A stretch of DNA of 9,819 nt, taken from positions 1-9,819 of the forward strand of contig NZ_QWGL01000055.1 in the NCBI RefSeq assembly GCF_003435375.1. Reading direction: 5' to 3'. Source of the stretch: Clostridium sp. AM34-11AC (GTDB taxonomy: Bacteria > Bacillota > Clostridia > Lachnospirales > Lachnospiraceae). The notes under the pieces were generated by a model. That model was not told where the DNA came from and searched no databases. It was given only the letters and a program-made list of their open reading frames with translations. Positions 1 through 6,866 of this stretch are shown in pieces (positions within the stretch are counted from its first letter, which is position 1; the number at the start of each line of letters is the position of its first letter). A program made the position numbers and the translations under genes.

Positions 1-596
1 TTGTTGACCTCGATCCACTGTGGTTCCTTCGTTGAGAGCATCCCTTCTGCATAGATATACTGCGAATAAGGAAGGATGGCTACAAATACAACGATGGTCA
101 TGATCTCGCCGGTAAGAGGATCTGTCGTTGAGAAGGTCTGACCAGCAAAGTCAACTTCCATTTTTTGTGCGATAATGGCATCAAAGTGGACTGTCTCGTA
201 ATTCTCTTCGCACCACTTGTTGTAGAGTTCACAATACTGACTGTACTGATAACAGCGGGCACCTTCTTCTTCGCACTTTTTCTTATAGCGATTCCAAAGA
301 AACACGAGTGTCATGTTTTTTCGTGTCGCCATAAGCTTGGCATCCTCTTCATAATCAGGTAACTCGATGTTCTCATTTCGACCTCCTGATCCTGGTACAG
401 ACCCATACACTTTTAGGGCAATACCATAGTTGGTAATACCTGCTGGTAATGGATAGTTCAGATCTTCGCACTTCTTGAATGCTCTCAAGAAGTCATTGAC
501 ACCAGACTTGCTGAAACCAGTCTGACGTGCTATTTCGCTACCAGACATTGATAGCGCATAGTGTTTGATAATGATGTCCTTGTAATCTAACTGCAT
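1..596 (-). CDS. istA: IS21-family transposase IstA, partial (N-terminal 198 residues, C-terminus off the left edge)
   Basis: Read on the minus strand from ATG at 596-594, the frame is open to the window edge (198 codons plus two bases). Residues about 14-40 (SGSEIARQTGFSKSGVNDF) look like the N-terminal helix-turn-helix that binds the element's ends. Residues 138-182 begin the DDE/RNase H-like catalytic core, and EVDFAG places the first catalytic aspartate at D149, as is typical of IstA. The start is supported by AAGGAGG seven bases upstream, and an in-frame TAA lies just before it. IstA catalyses cut and strand transfer and works with the ATPase IstB, whose gene would lie further left. No internal stop or frameshift is visible, so the element may be intact. 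The gene is more AT-rich than its neighbours, which fits horizontal acquisition. Confidence 0.9.
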   Translation of the reverse strand, partial: MQLDYKDIIIKHYALSMSGSEIARQTGFSKSGVNDFLRAFKKCEDLNYPLPAGITNYGIALKVYGSVPGSGGRNENIELPDYEEDAKLMATRKNMTLVFLWNRYKKKCEEEGARCYQYSQYCELYNKWCEENYETVHFDAIIAQKMEVDFAGQTFSTTDPLTGEIMTIVVFVAILPYSQYIYAEGMLSTKEPQWIEVN

Positions 597-648
597 ACAT
601 TATCCTCCTTAAAATGATCTATTCACCACCACTGGGATGGCTACTATC

Positions 649-654
649 ATTATA
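649..654 (-). promoter_or_regulatory. Possible -10 element for istA
   Basis: A perfect TATAAT occurs on the minus strand, about 53 bases upstream of the istA start codon, inside the insertion sequence. No good TTGACA-like hexamer lies 16-18 bases further upstream; the best positions read ACCAGT or TACCAG. The promoter is therefore weak, activator-dependent or wrongly identified. Confidence 0.35.
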
Positions 655-684
655 AGGATTGGATTGCAGAGACTGGTAGAAATT

Positions 685-746
685 CGGCTGTTCAGAAACG
701 GAATGCGGCCGTTTTGTTCCGCAAAGACGGCCGTTTAGCTTCGCAA
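685..746 (-). repeat. IS21 terminal repeat array (three 19-bp units)
   Basis: Read on the minus strand, unit 1 (746-728) is TTGCGAAGCTAAACGGCCG and unit 2 (724-706) is TTGCGGAACAAAACGGCCG, matching at 16 of 19 positions. Unit 3 (703-685), TTCCGTTTCTGAACAGCCG, matches unit 2 at 12 of 19. Starts are 22 and 21 bp apart, close to two helical turns, so all units face the same side of the DNA. IS21-family ends are known to carry multiple internal transposase-binding repeats next to istA, which fits. The outer tip of the element is probably near 745 (5'-TGCGAAGC on the minus strand) or at a TG a few bases beyond. The exact end cannot be fixed without the other end or the target duplication. Confidence 0.65.
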
Positions 747-818
747 TATGCAATGGAACAGAAGAGGCCTGGAGGCACAGAGACAGGCGCAGATGAAAAA
801 GGATAAAAGGGACTTGAA

Positions 819-843
819 TAAAAAAGCCCCCGCACAGGGGCTT
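819..843 (-). terminator. Rho-independent terminator of the lepB-lysC unit
   Basis: On the minus strand, AAGCCCC, a six-base loop and GGGGCTT form a perfect 7-bp GC-rich stem followed directly by more T residues. It lies about 38 bases beyond the lysC stop codon. The insertion sequence ends about 70 bases further on, so the terminator is intact and the insertion does not disrupt the operon. The stretch between it and the IS end (747-818) shows no feature. Confidence 0.9.
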
Positions 844-880
844 AACAAACCGCCTATGTGGGGGAAAACTCATTTATGGA

Positions 881-2200
881 TTATAATTCAGTTTTTACGA
901 AGATATCGTAGATTGCCCGGATCGCCGGCTCAAAATCATCATTTGTAACGCCGATGATGATGTTCAGTTCACTGGATCCCTGGTCGATCATCTTTACGTT
1001 GATCTTAGCGTGTGCGAGGGCCGCGAAGATTCTTGCGGCAGTTCCGCGCATTGCCTTCATGCCGCGGCCTACGACTGCGATCACAGCGAGGTCGGACTCT
1101 AATGTGACAACATCAGGATGAACGGAGCGCTGGATACCGGAGAGAACAGACTGCTCTTTCTCCTGGAACTCATCCTGGTGAACGAGAACGGACATGGTGT
1201 CGATTCCTGACGGCATGTGCTCGAAGGAGATGCCGTTCTTCTCGAATACCTCAAGAACCTTTCTCCCAAACCCAATCTCGGAGTTCATCATTGCCTTGTC
1301 GATGTTCATAGCGCAGAAGCCCTTCTTTCCGGCAACACCTGTGATAGTGTAGTGCGGACGCTTGCTGGTATTCTCGACGATCATGGTACCCGGATCTTCC
1401 GGACGGTTCGTGTTACGGATATTGATCGGGATTCCGGCTTTTCTTACCGGGAAGATTGCGTCCTCATGAAGGACACTTGCACCCATGTAGGAGAGCTCAC
1501 GGAGCTCGGTGTAGGTGATGGTTTCGATCGGAGCTGGATTCTCGACGATTCTCGGATCTGCTACAAGGAAACCGGAAACGTCAGTCCAGTTCTCATAGAG
1601 GTCTGCCTGGACCGCGCGTGCTACGATGGAACCTGTGATATCGGAACCGCCGCGGGAGAAGGTATGGATTGTTCCGTCCGGCTTAGCACCGTAGAAGCCA
1701 GGAATGACTGCCTGCTTTAAGGAAGCGAGATGCTCACGCATCTCCTCGTTTGTCTCCTCGGAGAGGAAATTTCCCTCAGCGTCGAAGCGGATCACATCGG
1801 CTGCGTCCACGAAGGTGAAACCGAGGTAATTTGCGGCGATGATGCCGTTCAAGTATTCTCCTCTGGAAGCCGCGTAGTCGCGTCCGGCTTTCTTTAAGAA
1901 GTTCTCCTCAATTTTCGCAAATTCGAAATCAAGGTTTAAGTTTAAATCAAGACCGTCGATGATATCGGTGTAGCGCTTCTTGATCTGGTCAAGGATGCGC
2001 TTATAGCTTTCGCCTGCGCATACAGCGTCGTAGCACTGGTATAACATGTCGGTCACTTTTGTGTCTTTGCTGTCTCTTTTTCCCGGTGCCGACGGAACAA
2101 CATAGCAACGGGTCTTGTCGGCTTCGATGATTGCCTTTACTTTTTTAAACTGACGGGCACTTGCGAGGGAGCTGCCGCCAAATTTTACAACCTTCTTCAT
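881..2200 (-). CDS. lysC: Aspartate kinase (aspartokinase III / YclM-like)
   Basis: The 439-aa cytosolic enzyme phosphorylates L-aspartate to 4-phospho-L-aspartate, the first step towards lysine, threonine, methionine and diaminopimelate for peptidoglycan. KFGGSS at residues 6-11 is the amino-acid-kinase signature and SRGGSD at 182-187 is the second conserved glycine-rich motif. VSAPGKR-like spacing (here VPSAPGKR, 35-42) and DTKVTD (46-51) resemble the B. subtilis YclM type. Residues about 295-435 form two ACT regulatory domains (GRGMKAMRGTAARIF and SSELNIIIGV lie in the second), so feedback inhibition by an end-product amino acid is expected; which one cannot be read here. ATG at 2200 is preferred to an upstream in-frame GTG at 2245 because AGGAGA lies six bases before it and KKVVKFGGSS is the family N-terminus. 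It is the second gene after lepB, 46 bases downstream. Confidence 0.95.
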   Translation of the reverse strand: MKKVVKFGGSSLASARQFKKVKAIIEADKTRCYVVPSAPGKRDSKDTKVTDMLYQCYDAVCAGESYKRILDQIKKRYTDIIDGLDLNLNLDFEFAKIEENFLKKAGRDYAASRGEYLNGIIAANYLGFTFVDAADVIRFDAEGNFLSEETNEEMREHLASLKQAVIPGFYGAKPDGTIHTFSRGGSDITGSIVARAVQADLYENWTDVSGFLVADPRIVENPAPIETITYTELRELSYMGASVLHEDAIFPVRKAGIPINIRNTNRPEDPGTMIVENTSKRPHYTITGVAGKKGFCAMNIDKAMMNSEIGFGRKVLEVFEKNGISFEHMPSGIDTMSVLVHQDEFQEKEQSVLSGIQRSVHPDVVTLESDLAVIAVVGRGMKAMRGTAARIFAALAHAKINVKMIDQGSSELNIIIGVTNDDFEPAIRAIYDIFVKTEL

Positions 2201-2246
2201 AATCTGTCTCCTGTGTGTAAGTAAATGATATATGCCGGATTCCACC

Positions 2247-2882
2247 TTAGTGGATTACCTTTGGTGTCGGGAAGTATTCGAAGAATACCCTGGCAACCAT
2301 CTTGTCTCTGGAAATGTAGTGGTTCTGCCAGTAGCGGGCATCCAGGGAGTAGTTGCGGTTGTCGCCCATCATGAAGTAGCAGTTTTCCGGAACTTCAAAA
2401 TGGTAAGTTTCATGCTGGTTCATCGGCTCTGCGATGTACGGTTCGTCGAGCGGTGTGTCAGATCCGTTTAAATAGACCTGATCGTCCACGATATCGATCA
2501 CGTCGCCAGGCATACCGATCACGCGCTTCACATAGTAGATCGTGTGGCCGCGCTTTCCGACTTCGGAACCGCAGGCCGGGCAGGTATCCTGCTTATCGCC
2601 CTCTATGATCGCACCGCACTGTGGGCACTGCCAGCCAAAAACGAAGATTGCTACATCGCCGCGTTCCGGTTCAGAGAATTTGTAATGGAGTCTGGAGCCG
2701 ATGACACGGCTTCCTGCCATGATAGTGTTTTCCATGGAACCTGTTGGGATTTCACTGTTTGCAATGACGAAAGTGGTGAGCACGAAGGCGATCACAGCGG
2801 CAGATACGAGAACCTGCACCCAGCTGATGAGCTCTGCGACCCAGCCTGTTTTTTCTTTCTTTTCTTTTTCGTTATTTTCCAT
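2247..2882 (-). CDS. lepB: Type I signal peptidase with zinc-ribbon-like insertion
   Basis: The 211-aa membrane serine protease removes signal peptides from exported proteins on the outer face of the membrane. A charged N-terminus (2-12) precedes one membrane helix (about 18-41). The catalytic serine is S49 in IPTGSMENTI, and the general-base lysine is K119 in YYVKRVIGMPGD. MGDNRNYSLDAR (172-183) is conserved box E, here with Y and A where N and S are usual. Between the serine and lysine boxes, residues 86-105 hold CPQCG and CPACG, a CxxC-x11-CxxC arrangement typical of zinc ribbons and not part of the classical SipS fold. The ATG is preceded by an in-frame TAG nine codons upstream. The nearest Shine-Dalgarno candidate, GAGG, is about 14 bases away, so initiation may be weak. 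The gene lies first in a unit with lysC. Confidence 0.93.
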   Translation of the reverse strand: MENNEKEKKEKTGWVAELISWVQVLVSAAVIAFVLTTFVIANSEIPTGSMENTIMAGSRVIGSRLHYKFSEPERGDVAIFVFGWQCPQCGAIIEGDKQDTCPACGSEVGKRGHTIYYVKRVIGMPGDVIDIVDDQVYLNGSDTPLDEPYIAEPMNQHETYHFEVPENCYFMMGDNRNYSLDARYWQNHYISRDKMVARVFFEYFPTPKVIH

Positions 2883-2961
2883 ATAAATGATGATAACCTC
2901 GTTTGACTAATATTTACGGGAAAGATATACTGTAAGAGTAAATGTTACTGCCCGTATGCAT

Positions 2962-2990
2962 ACAATAAAGAGTTTATGATAAATTGTCAA
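2962..2990 (-). promoter_or_regulatory. Sigma-A promoter for lepB-lysC
   Basis: On the minus strand, a perfect -35 TTGACA (2990-2985) is followed by a 17-base spacer and the -10 TATTGT (2967-2962). Transcription should start near 2955, giving a leader of about 70 bases. That is too short for a lysine riboswitch, and no lysine-riboswitch-like fold is recognised. Confidence 0.8.
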
Positions 2991-3059
2991 GTTTCGCAAG
3001 GGAATTTCGAAAAAGGTAAGGAAGTTTTTTCTTTCTGCGAGGAAAACAGGGGAGAATAC

Positions 3060-3088
3060 TTGTATCGCGGAAGTGAAAATGTTAAAAT
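3060..3088 (+). promoter_or_regulatory. Extended -10 promoter for glgB
   Basis: TTGTAT (3060-3065), a 17-base spacer and TAAAAT (3083-3088), with TG one base before the -10 (TGTTAAAAT), form an extended -10 promoter. It is divergent from the lepB promoter, the two -35 elements being about 70 bases apart. The leader is about 95 bases. The remainder of the 307-base gap between lepB and glgB shows no other clear feature. Confidence 0.65.
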
Positions 3089-3189
3089 GTTGTTAAAAAA
3101 TGCGGGTAATATTTATCCGTTGTCGGAGTTGATTTATTAGCGGAGTGTGCCCGGTGAGAGGCATGCGGATGCAGCAGGGAGAGTGCTGA

Positions 3190-5586
3190 ATGGAAAAAAT
3201 CTTATATGATCTGATGGATTGGGCCGGAATCGAGGAGCTTGTCTATTCTGAGGCGAGCGATCCGGGACGGCTTTTAGGGGAACATGTGATAAAGGAAGGT
3301 CTTCTGATCCAGGCTTTTCTGCCGAACGCGGAGAAGGTGTCCGTAAAGATCGGCGAAGAACAGTTCCCGATGGAGATGGCAGACGAGAACGGCTTCTTTG
3401 CGGTGCTTTTAGAAGACCGAAAAGAACTGGTTCCGTACCATTTCTGTATCACCTACACGGACGGGGACAACGAGGAGATCATCGACCCTTACAGCTACCA
3501 GTTCCACACCGCCTTTACCGAGGAAGAGGTGCGGAAATTCAGTGCGGGGATCTATTATGATTCCTATGAGAAATTTGGGGCACATCCGGCGGTGGAAGCC
3601 GGGATCGAGGGCGTTCATTTTGCGGTGTGGGCGCCGGATGCGATGCGCGTCAGCGTTGTGGGCGATTTCAACTTCTGGGACGGAAGACGCCACCAGATGA
3701 AAAAGCGAGGTCCGTCGGGGATCTACGAGATCTTTATCCCGAACCTGAAGCCCGGCGCGATCTACAAATATGAGATCAAGACAAAGGCGGGACTTCCGAT
3801 GCTGAAGGCGGATCCGTACGGAAACTATGCGGAGCTCCGCCCGAATACGGCATCTGTTGTCTGGGATATGTCCGGTTACAAATGGAACGATGATGAGTGG
3901 ATCAAAGAGCGGGCAGCGGCGAAAGACCGCCTGAAGGATTCCCCGATGTCCATCTATGAGGTCCATCTTGGTTCCTGGATGCAGAAAACGGTAGCACAGA
4001 ATGAGAACGGTGAGGACATCAACGGCAGCCAGTTCTACAACTACCGGGAGATCGCGGAGAAGCTGGCAGCCTATGTGAAAGAGATGGGATACACCCATGT
4101 GGAGCTGCTTCCTGTGATGGAACATCCGTTGGATGAATCCTGGGGTTACCAGGTTACAGGCTACTACGCGCCGACGAGCCGTTTTGGAACACCAGATGAT
4201 TTCAAGGCGTTTATGGATCATATGCACAAAGAAGGGATCGGTGTGATCCTGGACTGGGTTCCGGCCCATTTTCCGCGGGATGCCCACGGCCTTGCAGCCT
4301 TTGACGGGACATGCCTCTACGAGCACCAGGATCCGCGCCAGGGATCCCATCCCCACTGGGGAACGCTGATCTACAATTACGGACGTCCACAGGTATCAAA
4401 CTTCCTGATCTCCAATGCCTTATACTGGGCGAAGGAGTTCCATGCAGACGGAATTCGGATGGACGCAGTGGCATCCATGCTGTATCTGGACTATGGAAAG
4501 AACGCCGGGGAGTGGGTCGCAAACATTTATGGCGGAAATGAGAATCTGGAGGCAGTGGAATTCTTAAAGCATTTAAATTCCATCTACGCGAGGGACACGA
4601 AAGGTTCTGTCCTGATCGCTGAAGAGTCCACGGCCTGGCCGAAGGTCTCCGGTGATGAGAACGATGGCGGACTTGGATTCGACTTCAAGTGGAACATGGG
4701 CTGGATGAACGATTTCCTGGATTACATGCAGTGCGATCCGTATTTCCGCCATGACCACTACGGGGAGCTGACCTTCAGCATGCTCTATGCCTACAGCGAG
4801 AAGTTCGTCCTGGTATTTTCCCACGACGAGGTGGTCCACGGAAAAGGTTCTCTGGCAGGTAAGATGCCGGGGGATACCCAGGAGAAGAAGTTCGCGAACC
4901 TCCGCACCGCCTACGGCTTTATGATGGGTCATCCGGGAAAGAAACTTCTGTTTATGGGACAGGATTTCGGCCAGATGGATGAGTGGAACGAGAAGGCGAG
5001 CCTGGAGTGGGGACTCTTGAAATATGATATCCACAGCCAGATGAAGGATTATGTGAAAGCACTGAACCACCTATACCGCACACAGCCGGCGCTCTACAGG
5101 ATGGACTACGAGCCGGAGGGCTTCGAGTGGATCAACTGCACATACAACGATGAAAATATCGTTATATTTGAGAGAAAAACGGAAAAGCCGGAAGAGACGT
5201 TGCTCTTTGTCTGCAATTTCGCTCCGGTGGAGCATGAGAAGTTCCGTCTCGGCGTTCCGTTTGCGGGAAAGTATAAGGAGATCTTAAACAGTGATGCAAA
5301 GCAGTTCGGCGGCAGCGGCATGGTAAACCGGAGAGTCAAGATGTCGAAGAAAGAGGAGTGGGATACGAGAAAGAATTCCATTGCCATCAACCTTGCTCCG
5401 ATGTCCACAGCTGTATTCTCCTGCACTCCGTATGAGGAAGAGGCGGAGCCGGAGAAAAAGAAAACGGCGGAGAAGAGAAAGCGCCCGGCACGGCAGCCAT
5501 CGGTAAAGCTGCCGGCGAGCCCGCTGGATGTGATCTCCGAGAAGGTTGGGCAGATCATAAAGACGGCGCGCGAGAGCCGGCACTGA
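3190..5586 (+). CDS. glgB: 1,4-alpha-glucan (glycogen) branching enzyme, GH13
   Basis: The 798-aa cytosolic enzyme cuts alpha-1,4-glucan chains and re-attaches them through alpha-1,6 bonds, making branches in glycogen. Residues about 27-105 are the extra N-terminal module of long GlgB proteins. Residues 141-197 (GVHFAVWAP, VVGDFNFWDG) are the CBM48 carbohydrate-binding module. The GH13 barrel follows from about residue 250, with nucleophile D425 (DGIRMDAVASMLYLDYG), acid/base E478 (LIAEEST) and transition-state aspartate D546 (FSHDEVVHGKGSL). All three are offset by exactly 20 from the E. coli residues D405, E458 and D526. The beta-sandwich C domain ends near Y748, and a 50-residue lysine/arginine-rich tail follows that standard GlgB lacks. 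AGGGAGAG just before ATG 3190 supports the start. No other glycogen genes are in the window. A channel gene follows on the same strand after 83 bases. Confidence 0.95.
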   Translation: MEKILYDLMDWAGIEELVYSEASDPGRLLGEHVIKEGLLIQAFLPNAEKVSVKIGEEQFPMEMADENGFFAVLLEDRKELVPYHFCITYTDGDNEEIIDPYSYQFHTAFTEEEVRKFSAGIYYDSYEKFGAHPAVEAGIEGVHFAVWAPDAMRVSVVGDFNFWDGRRHQMKKRGPSGIYEIFIPNLKPGAIYKYEIKTKAGLPMLKADPYGNYAELRPNTASVVWDMSGYKWNDDEWIKERAAAKDRLKDSPMSIYEVHLGSWMQKTVAQNENGEDINGSQFYNYREIAEKLAAYVKEMGYTHVELLPVMEHPLDESWGYQVTGYYAPTSRFGTPDDFKAFMDHMHKEGIGVILDWVPAHFPRDAHGLAAFDGTCLYEHQDPRQGSHPHWGTLIYNYGRPQVSNFLISNALYWAKEFHADGIRMDAVASMLYLDYGKNAGEWVANIYGGNENLEAVEFLKHLNSIYARDTKGSVLIAEESTAWPKVSGDENDGGLGFDFKWNMGWMNDFLDYMQCDPYFRHDHYGELTFSMLYAYSEKFVLVFSHDEVVHGKGSLAGKMPGDTQEKKFANLRTAYGFMMGHPGKKLLFMGQDFGQMDEWNEKASLEWGLLKYDIHSQMKDYVKALNHLYRTQPALYRMDYEPEGFEWINCTYNDENIVIFERKTEKPEETLLFVCNFAPVEHEKFRLGVPFAGKYKEILNSDAKQFGGSGMVNRRVKMSKKEEWDTRKNSIAINLAPMSTAVFSCTPYEEEAEPEKKKTAEKRKRPARQPSVKLPASPLDVISEKVGQIIKTARESRH

Positions 5587-5595
5587 AATTTGTGC

Positions 5596-5616
5596 CTGAC
5601 TGATTGGGGCAGTCAG
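5596..5616 (+). other. Intercistronic hairpin between glgB and the MscS gene
   Basis: CTGACTG and CAGTCAG are perfect 7-base arms around a seven-base loop. They can be extended by TGC/GCA with a one-base bulge. No T-tract follows, so this is not a canonical terminator. It may be a 3' mRNA-stabilising or processing hairpin that separates expression of the two genes. Confidence 0.5.
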
Positions 5617-5669
5617 CGCAGAAATTAAATACAGGACAGAAATATCCGGGAAACAACAGGTGAAATGAC

Positions 5670-6482
5670 ATGAAAGAACATACATTGGATATTCTAACCG
5701 CAGCGCTCATCAAATACGGAACCAGAGTCTTCTGGGCGGCGGTCATCGTATTCGTGGGACTGCGGATCATCAGGATCGCCCGCAGGGCAGCCGGTCAGAT
5801 CATGGACCGCGCCGGGGTGGAGATCACGTTAAAAAAGTTTCTGGACATGCTGCTTCATGCAGTTCTCTTCGGCGTTATGGTATTCATGGCGGCGGATCAG
5901 TTAGGGATCAAGACGACCTCCTTCGTGGCGGTCATCGGTACCGTCACTCTGGCCTTCAGCCTTGCGATGCAGAATACGCTCTCGAACTTCGCGGGCGGAA
6001 CCCTGATCCTGCTCCTGAAACCGTTTAAGGTGGGCGATTATATCAGCACGAGCTCCGGGGAAGGAACCGTTGAGTCCATCGGCCTTGTATACACGACGCT
6101 CCTGACAACGGATAACCGGGTCATCACGATCCCGAACAGCTCCGTGTCCAGCGCGCCGCTCACAAACCTCACAAGGACCGGAAAACGCCGCCTGATCATC
6201 AATGTGGGAATCGGATATTCTTCTGATCTTTTAAAGGCGAAGAACGTCCTGAAAAAGATCTTCGAGGAGAACCCGGGGATCATGAAGGATCAGCCGGTTC
6301 AGGTTGTCGTGGATGCGCTGGGAGACAGCAGTGTTGTTTTAAGCGCCAGAGGCTGGACGACCTGTGAGGATTACTGGACAGCGAAGTGGTCCATCACAGA
6401 GGCGATCAAGCTCACGTTTGACAAAGAGGGGATCGAGATCCCGTACCAGTATATGAATGTGATGATGACAAAGGAACCATAG
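5670..6482 (+). CDS. MscS-family small-conductance mechanosensitive channel
   Basis: The 270-aa membrane protein should assemble as a heptamer and release small solutes when membrane tension rises after hypo-osmotic shock. Hydrophobic helices lie at about 15-36, 58-77 and 82-117, matching TM1-TM3 of MscS. The third is the small-residue-rich pore helix (FSLAMQNTLSNFAGGTLILL). The family signature follows: KPFKVGDYIS (117-126), EGTVESIGLVYTTL (131-144) and ITIPNSSV (152-159) in the beta domain. The C-terminal alpha/beta domain ends with GIEIPYQ (254-260). Length is close to the 286 aa of E. coli MscS, with a shorter N-terminus. AGGTGA lies seven bases before the ATG. It is probably co-transcribed with glgB, as no terminator separates them. 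Confidence 0.93.
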   Translation: MKEHTLDILTAALIKYGTRVFWAAVIVFVGLRIIRIARRAAGQIMDRAGVEITLKKFLDMLLHAVLFGVMVFMAADQLGIKTTSFVAVIGTVTLAFSLAMQNTLSNFAGGTLILLLKPFKVGDYISTSSGEGTVESIGLVYTTLLTTDNRVITIPNSSVSSAPLTNLTRTGKRRLIINVGIGYSSDLLKAKNVLKKIFEENPGIMKDQPVQVVVDALGDSSVVLSARGWTTCEDYWTAKWSITEAIKLTFDKEGIEIPYQYMNVMMTKEP

Positions 6483-6525
6483 CACGGACCGGGCAGAGTA
6501 CCGGAAAATGCAGGTTACCTGGGGA

Positions 6526-6563
6526 AGAGAGTTCAACAGGAGAAAACTGTGGACTCTCTTTTT
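6526..6563 (+). terminator. Rho-independent terminator after the glgB-mscS unit
   Basis: AGAGAGTTC pairs with GGACTCTCT (one G-U pair). The stem continues inward through ACAG/CTGT past a bulged A and is closed by a short loop. TTTTT follows at 6559-6563. It lies 44 bases after the channel gene's stop. A second perfect 7-base inverted repeat, TTTCTGT/ACAGAAA with a three-base loop (6561-6577), overlaps its T-tract. Confidence 0.88.
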
Positions 6564-6637
6564 CTGTTGCACAGAAAGAAGGTATATTTTCATTATATAG
6601 AATGCATTCCGCAATTCGAAATAGATAATCCTTGTTT

Positions 6638-6647
6638 GCACACTGCG
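6638..6647 (+). promoter_or_regulatory. Second operator-like site upstream of the DUF3100 unit
   Basis: GCACACTGCG at this position matches the centre of the large palindrome at 6670-6692 (GCACAATGCG, 6677-6686) at 9 of 10 bases. It lies 39 bp further upstream in the same orientation, and may be an auxiliary site for the same regulator. Confidence 0.35.
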
Positions 6648-6669
6648 GTAAAACAATAAAGCGGCAAAG

Positions 6670-6692
6670 TTTTTTCGCACAATGCGAAAAAA
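6670..6692 (+). promoter_or_regulatory. Palindromic operator candidate of the DUF3100 unit
   Basis: TTTTTTCGCA and TGCGAAAAAA are perfect 10-base arms around a three-base centre (CAA). The site ends four bases before the -35 hexamer of the promoter at 6697-6724. It is a good place for an activator, or for a repressor that blocks polymerase. It could also form a bidirectional terminator-like hairpin, but the terminator at 6526-6563 already serves the upstream unit. Nothing in the window encodes a matching regulator. Confidence 0.6.
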
Positions 6693-6696
6693 ACGC

Positions 6697-6724
6697 TTGC
6701 ATTTTTGTGAAAATCTGATAGAAT
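6697..6724 (+). promoter_or_regulatory. Extended -10 promoter for the DUF3100 unit
   Basis: TTGCAT (6697-6702), a 16-base spacer and TAGAAT (6719-6724), preceded by TG one base upstream (TGATAGAAT), make an extended -10 promoter. The start would be near 6731, on a small palindrome CAATTT-T-AAATTG (6725-6737) that may be a second operator. The leader would then be about 136 bases. It contains TGCGGAAAAG (6761) and TGCGCAAAAAA (6784), both like the half-site of the palindrome, and TTCCGGAA (6813-6820), but no riboswitch class I recognise. Confidence 0.6.
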
Positions 6725-6866
6725 CAATTTTAAATTGTTTCTGCGTTGCGGACAAATGTTTGCGGAAAAGAGACTGGGCTTTCTGCGCAAAAAATGCTGA
6801 CAGGTCGCACGATTCCGGAAAGAGTGAAACATGCAGAGGCTAAAAGCAAAAAAAGGAGGATTGAAT

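Noticed and set aside
619..873. 84-aa minus-strand open frame between lysC and istA
   Set aside because: It runs through the lysC terminator, the IS end and the repeat units, has no convincing ribosome-binding site and shows no recognisable domain. It is a chance frame.
2201..2245. Upstream GTG start for lysC at 2245
   Set aside because: It would add 15 unrelated residues before the conserved KKVVKFGGSS N-terminus, and AGGAGA is placed for ATG 2200.
2241..2254. Inverted repeat TCCAC/GTGGA at the lepB stop codon
   Set aside because: The stem is only five pairs with no T-run. It is too weak to call a terminator between lepB and lysC.
2883..2961. Lysine riboswitch or T-box in the lepB-lysC leader
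   Set aside because: The leader is about 70 bases, far too short for either class, and no characteristic stem or T-box sequence is visible.
3409..4356. 315-aa open frame antisense to glgB
   Set aside because: It lies wholly opposite a confidently assigned GH13 gene, and its composition is that of a frame shadow. Long antisense frames are common opposite GC-rich genes.
6594..6620. Minus-strand TATAAT and a GAATGCATTC palindrome (6600-6609)
   Set aside because: The -35 candidate is poor (TTCGAA), and transcription would read antisense into the channel gene with no plausible product. A 10-bp palindrome alone is weak evidence.
6831..6866. Upstream in-frame ATG extending the DUF3100 protein by 12 residues
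   Set aside because: The added residues encode the Shine-Dalgarno region itself (AAAAAGGAGGA), which sits correctly for ATG 6867.
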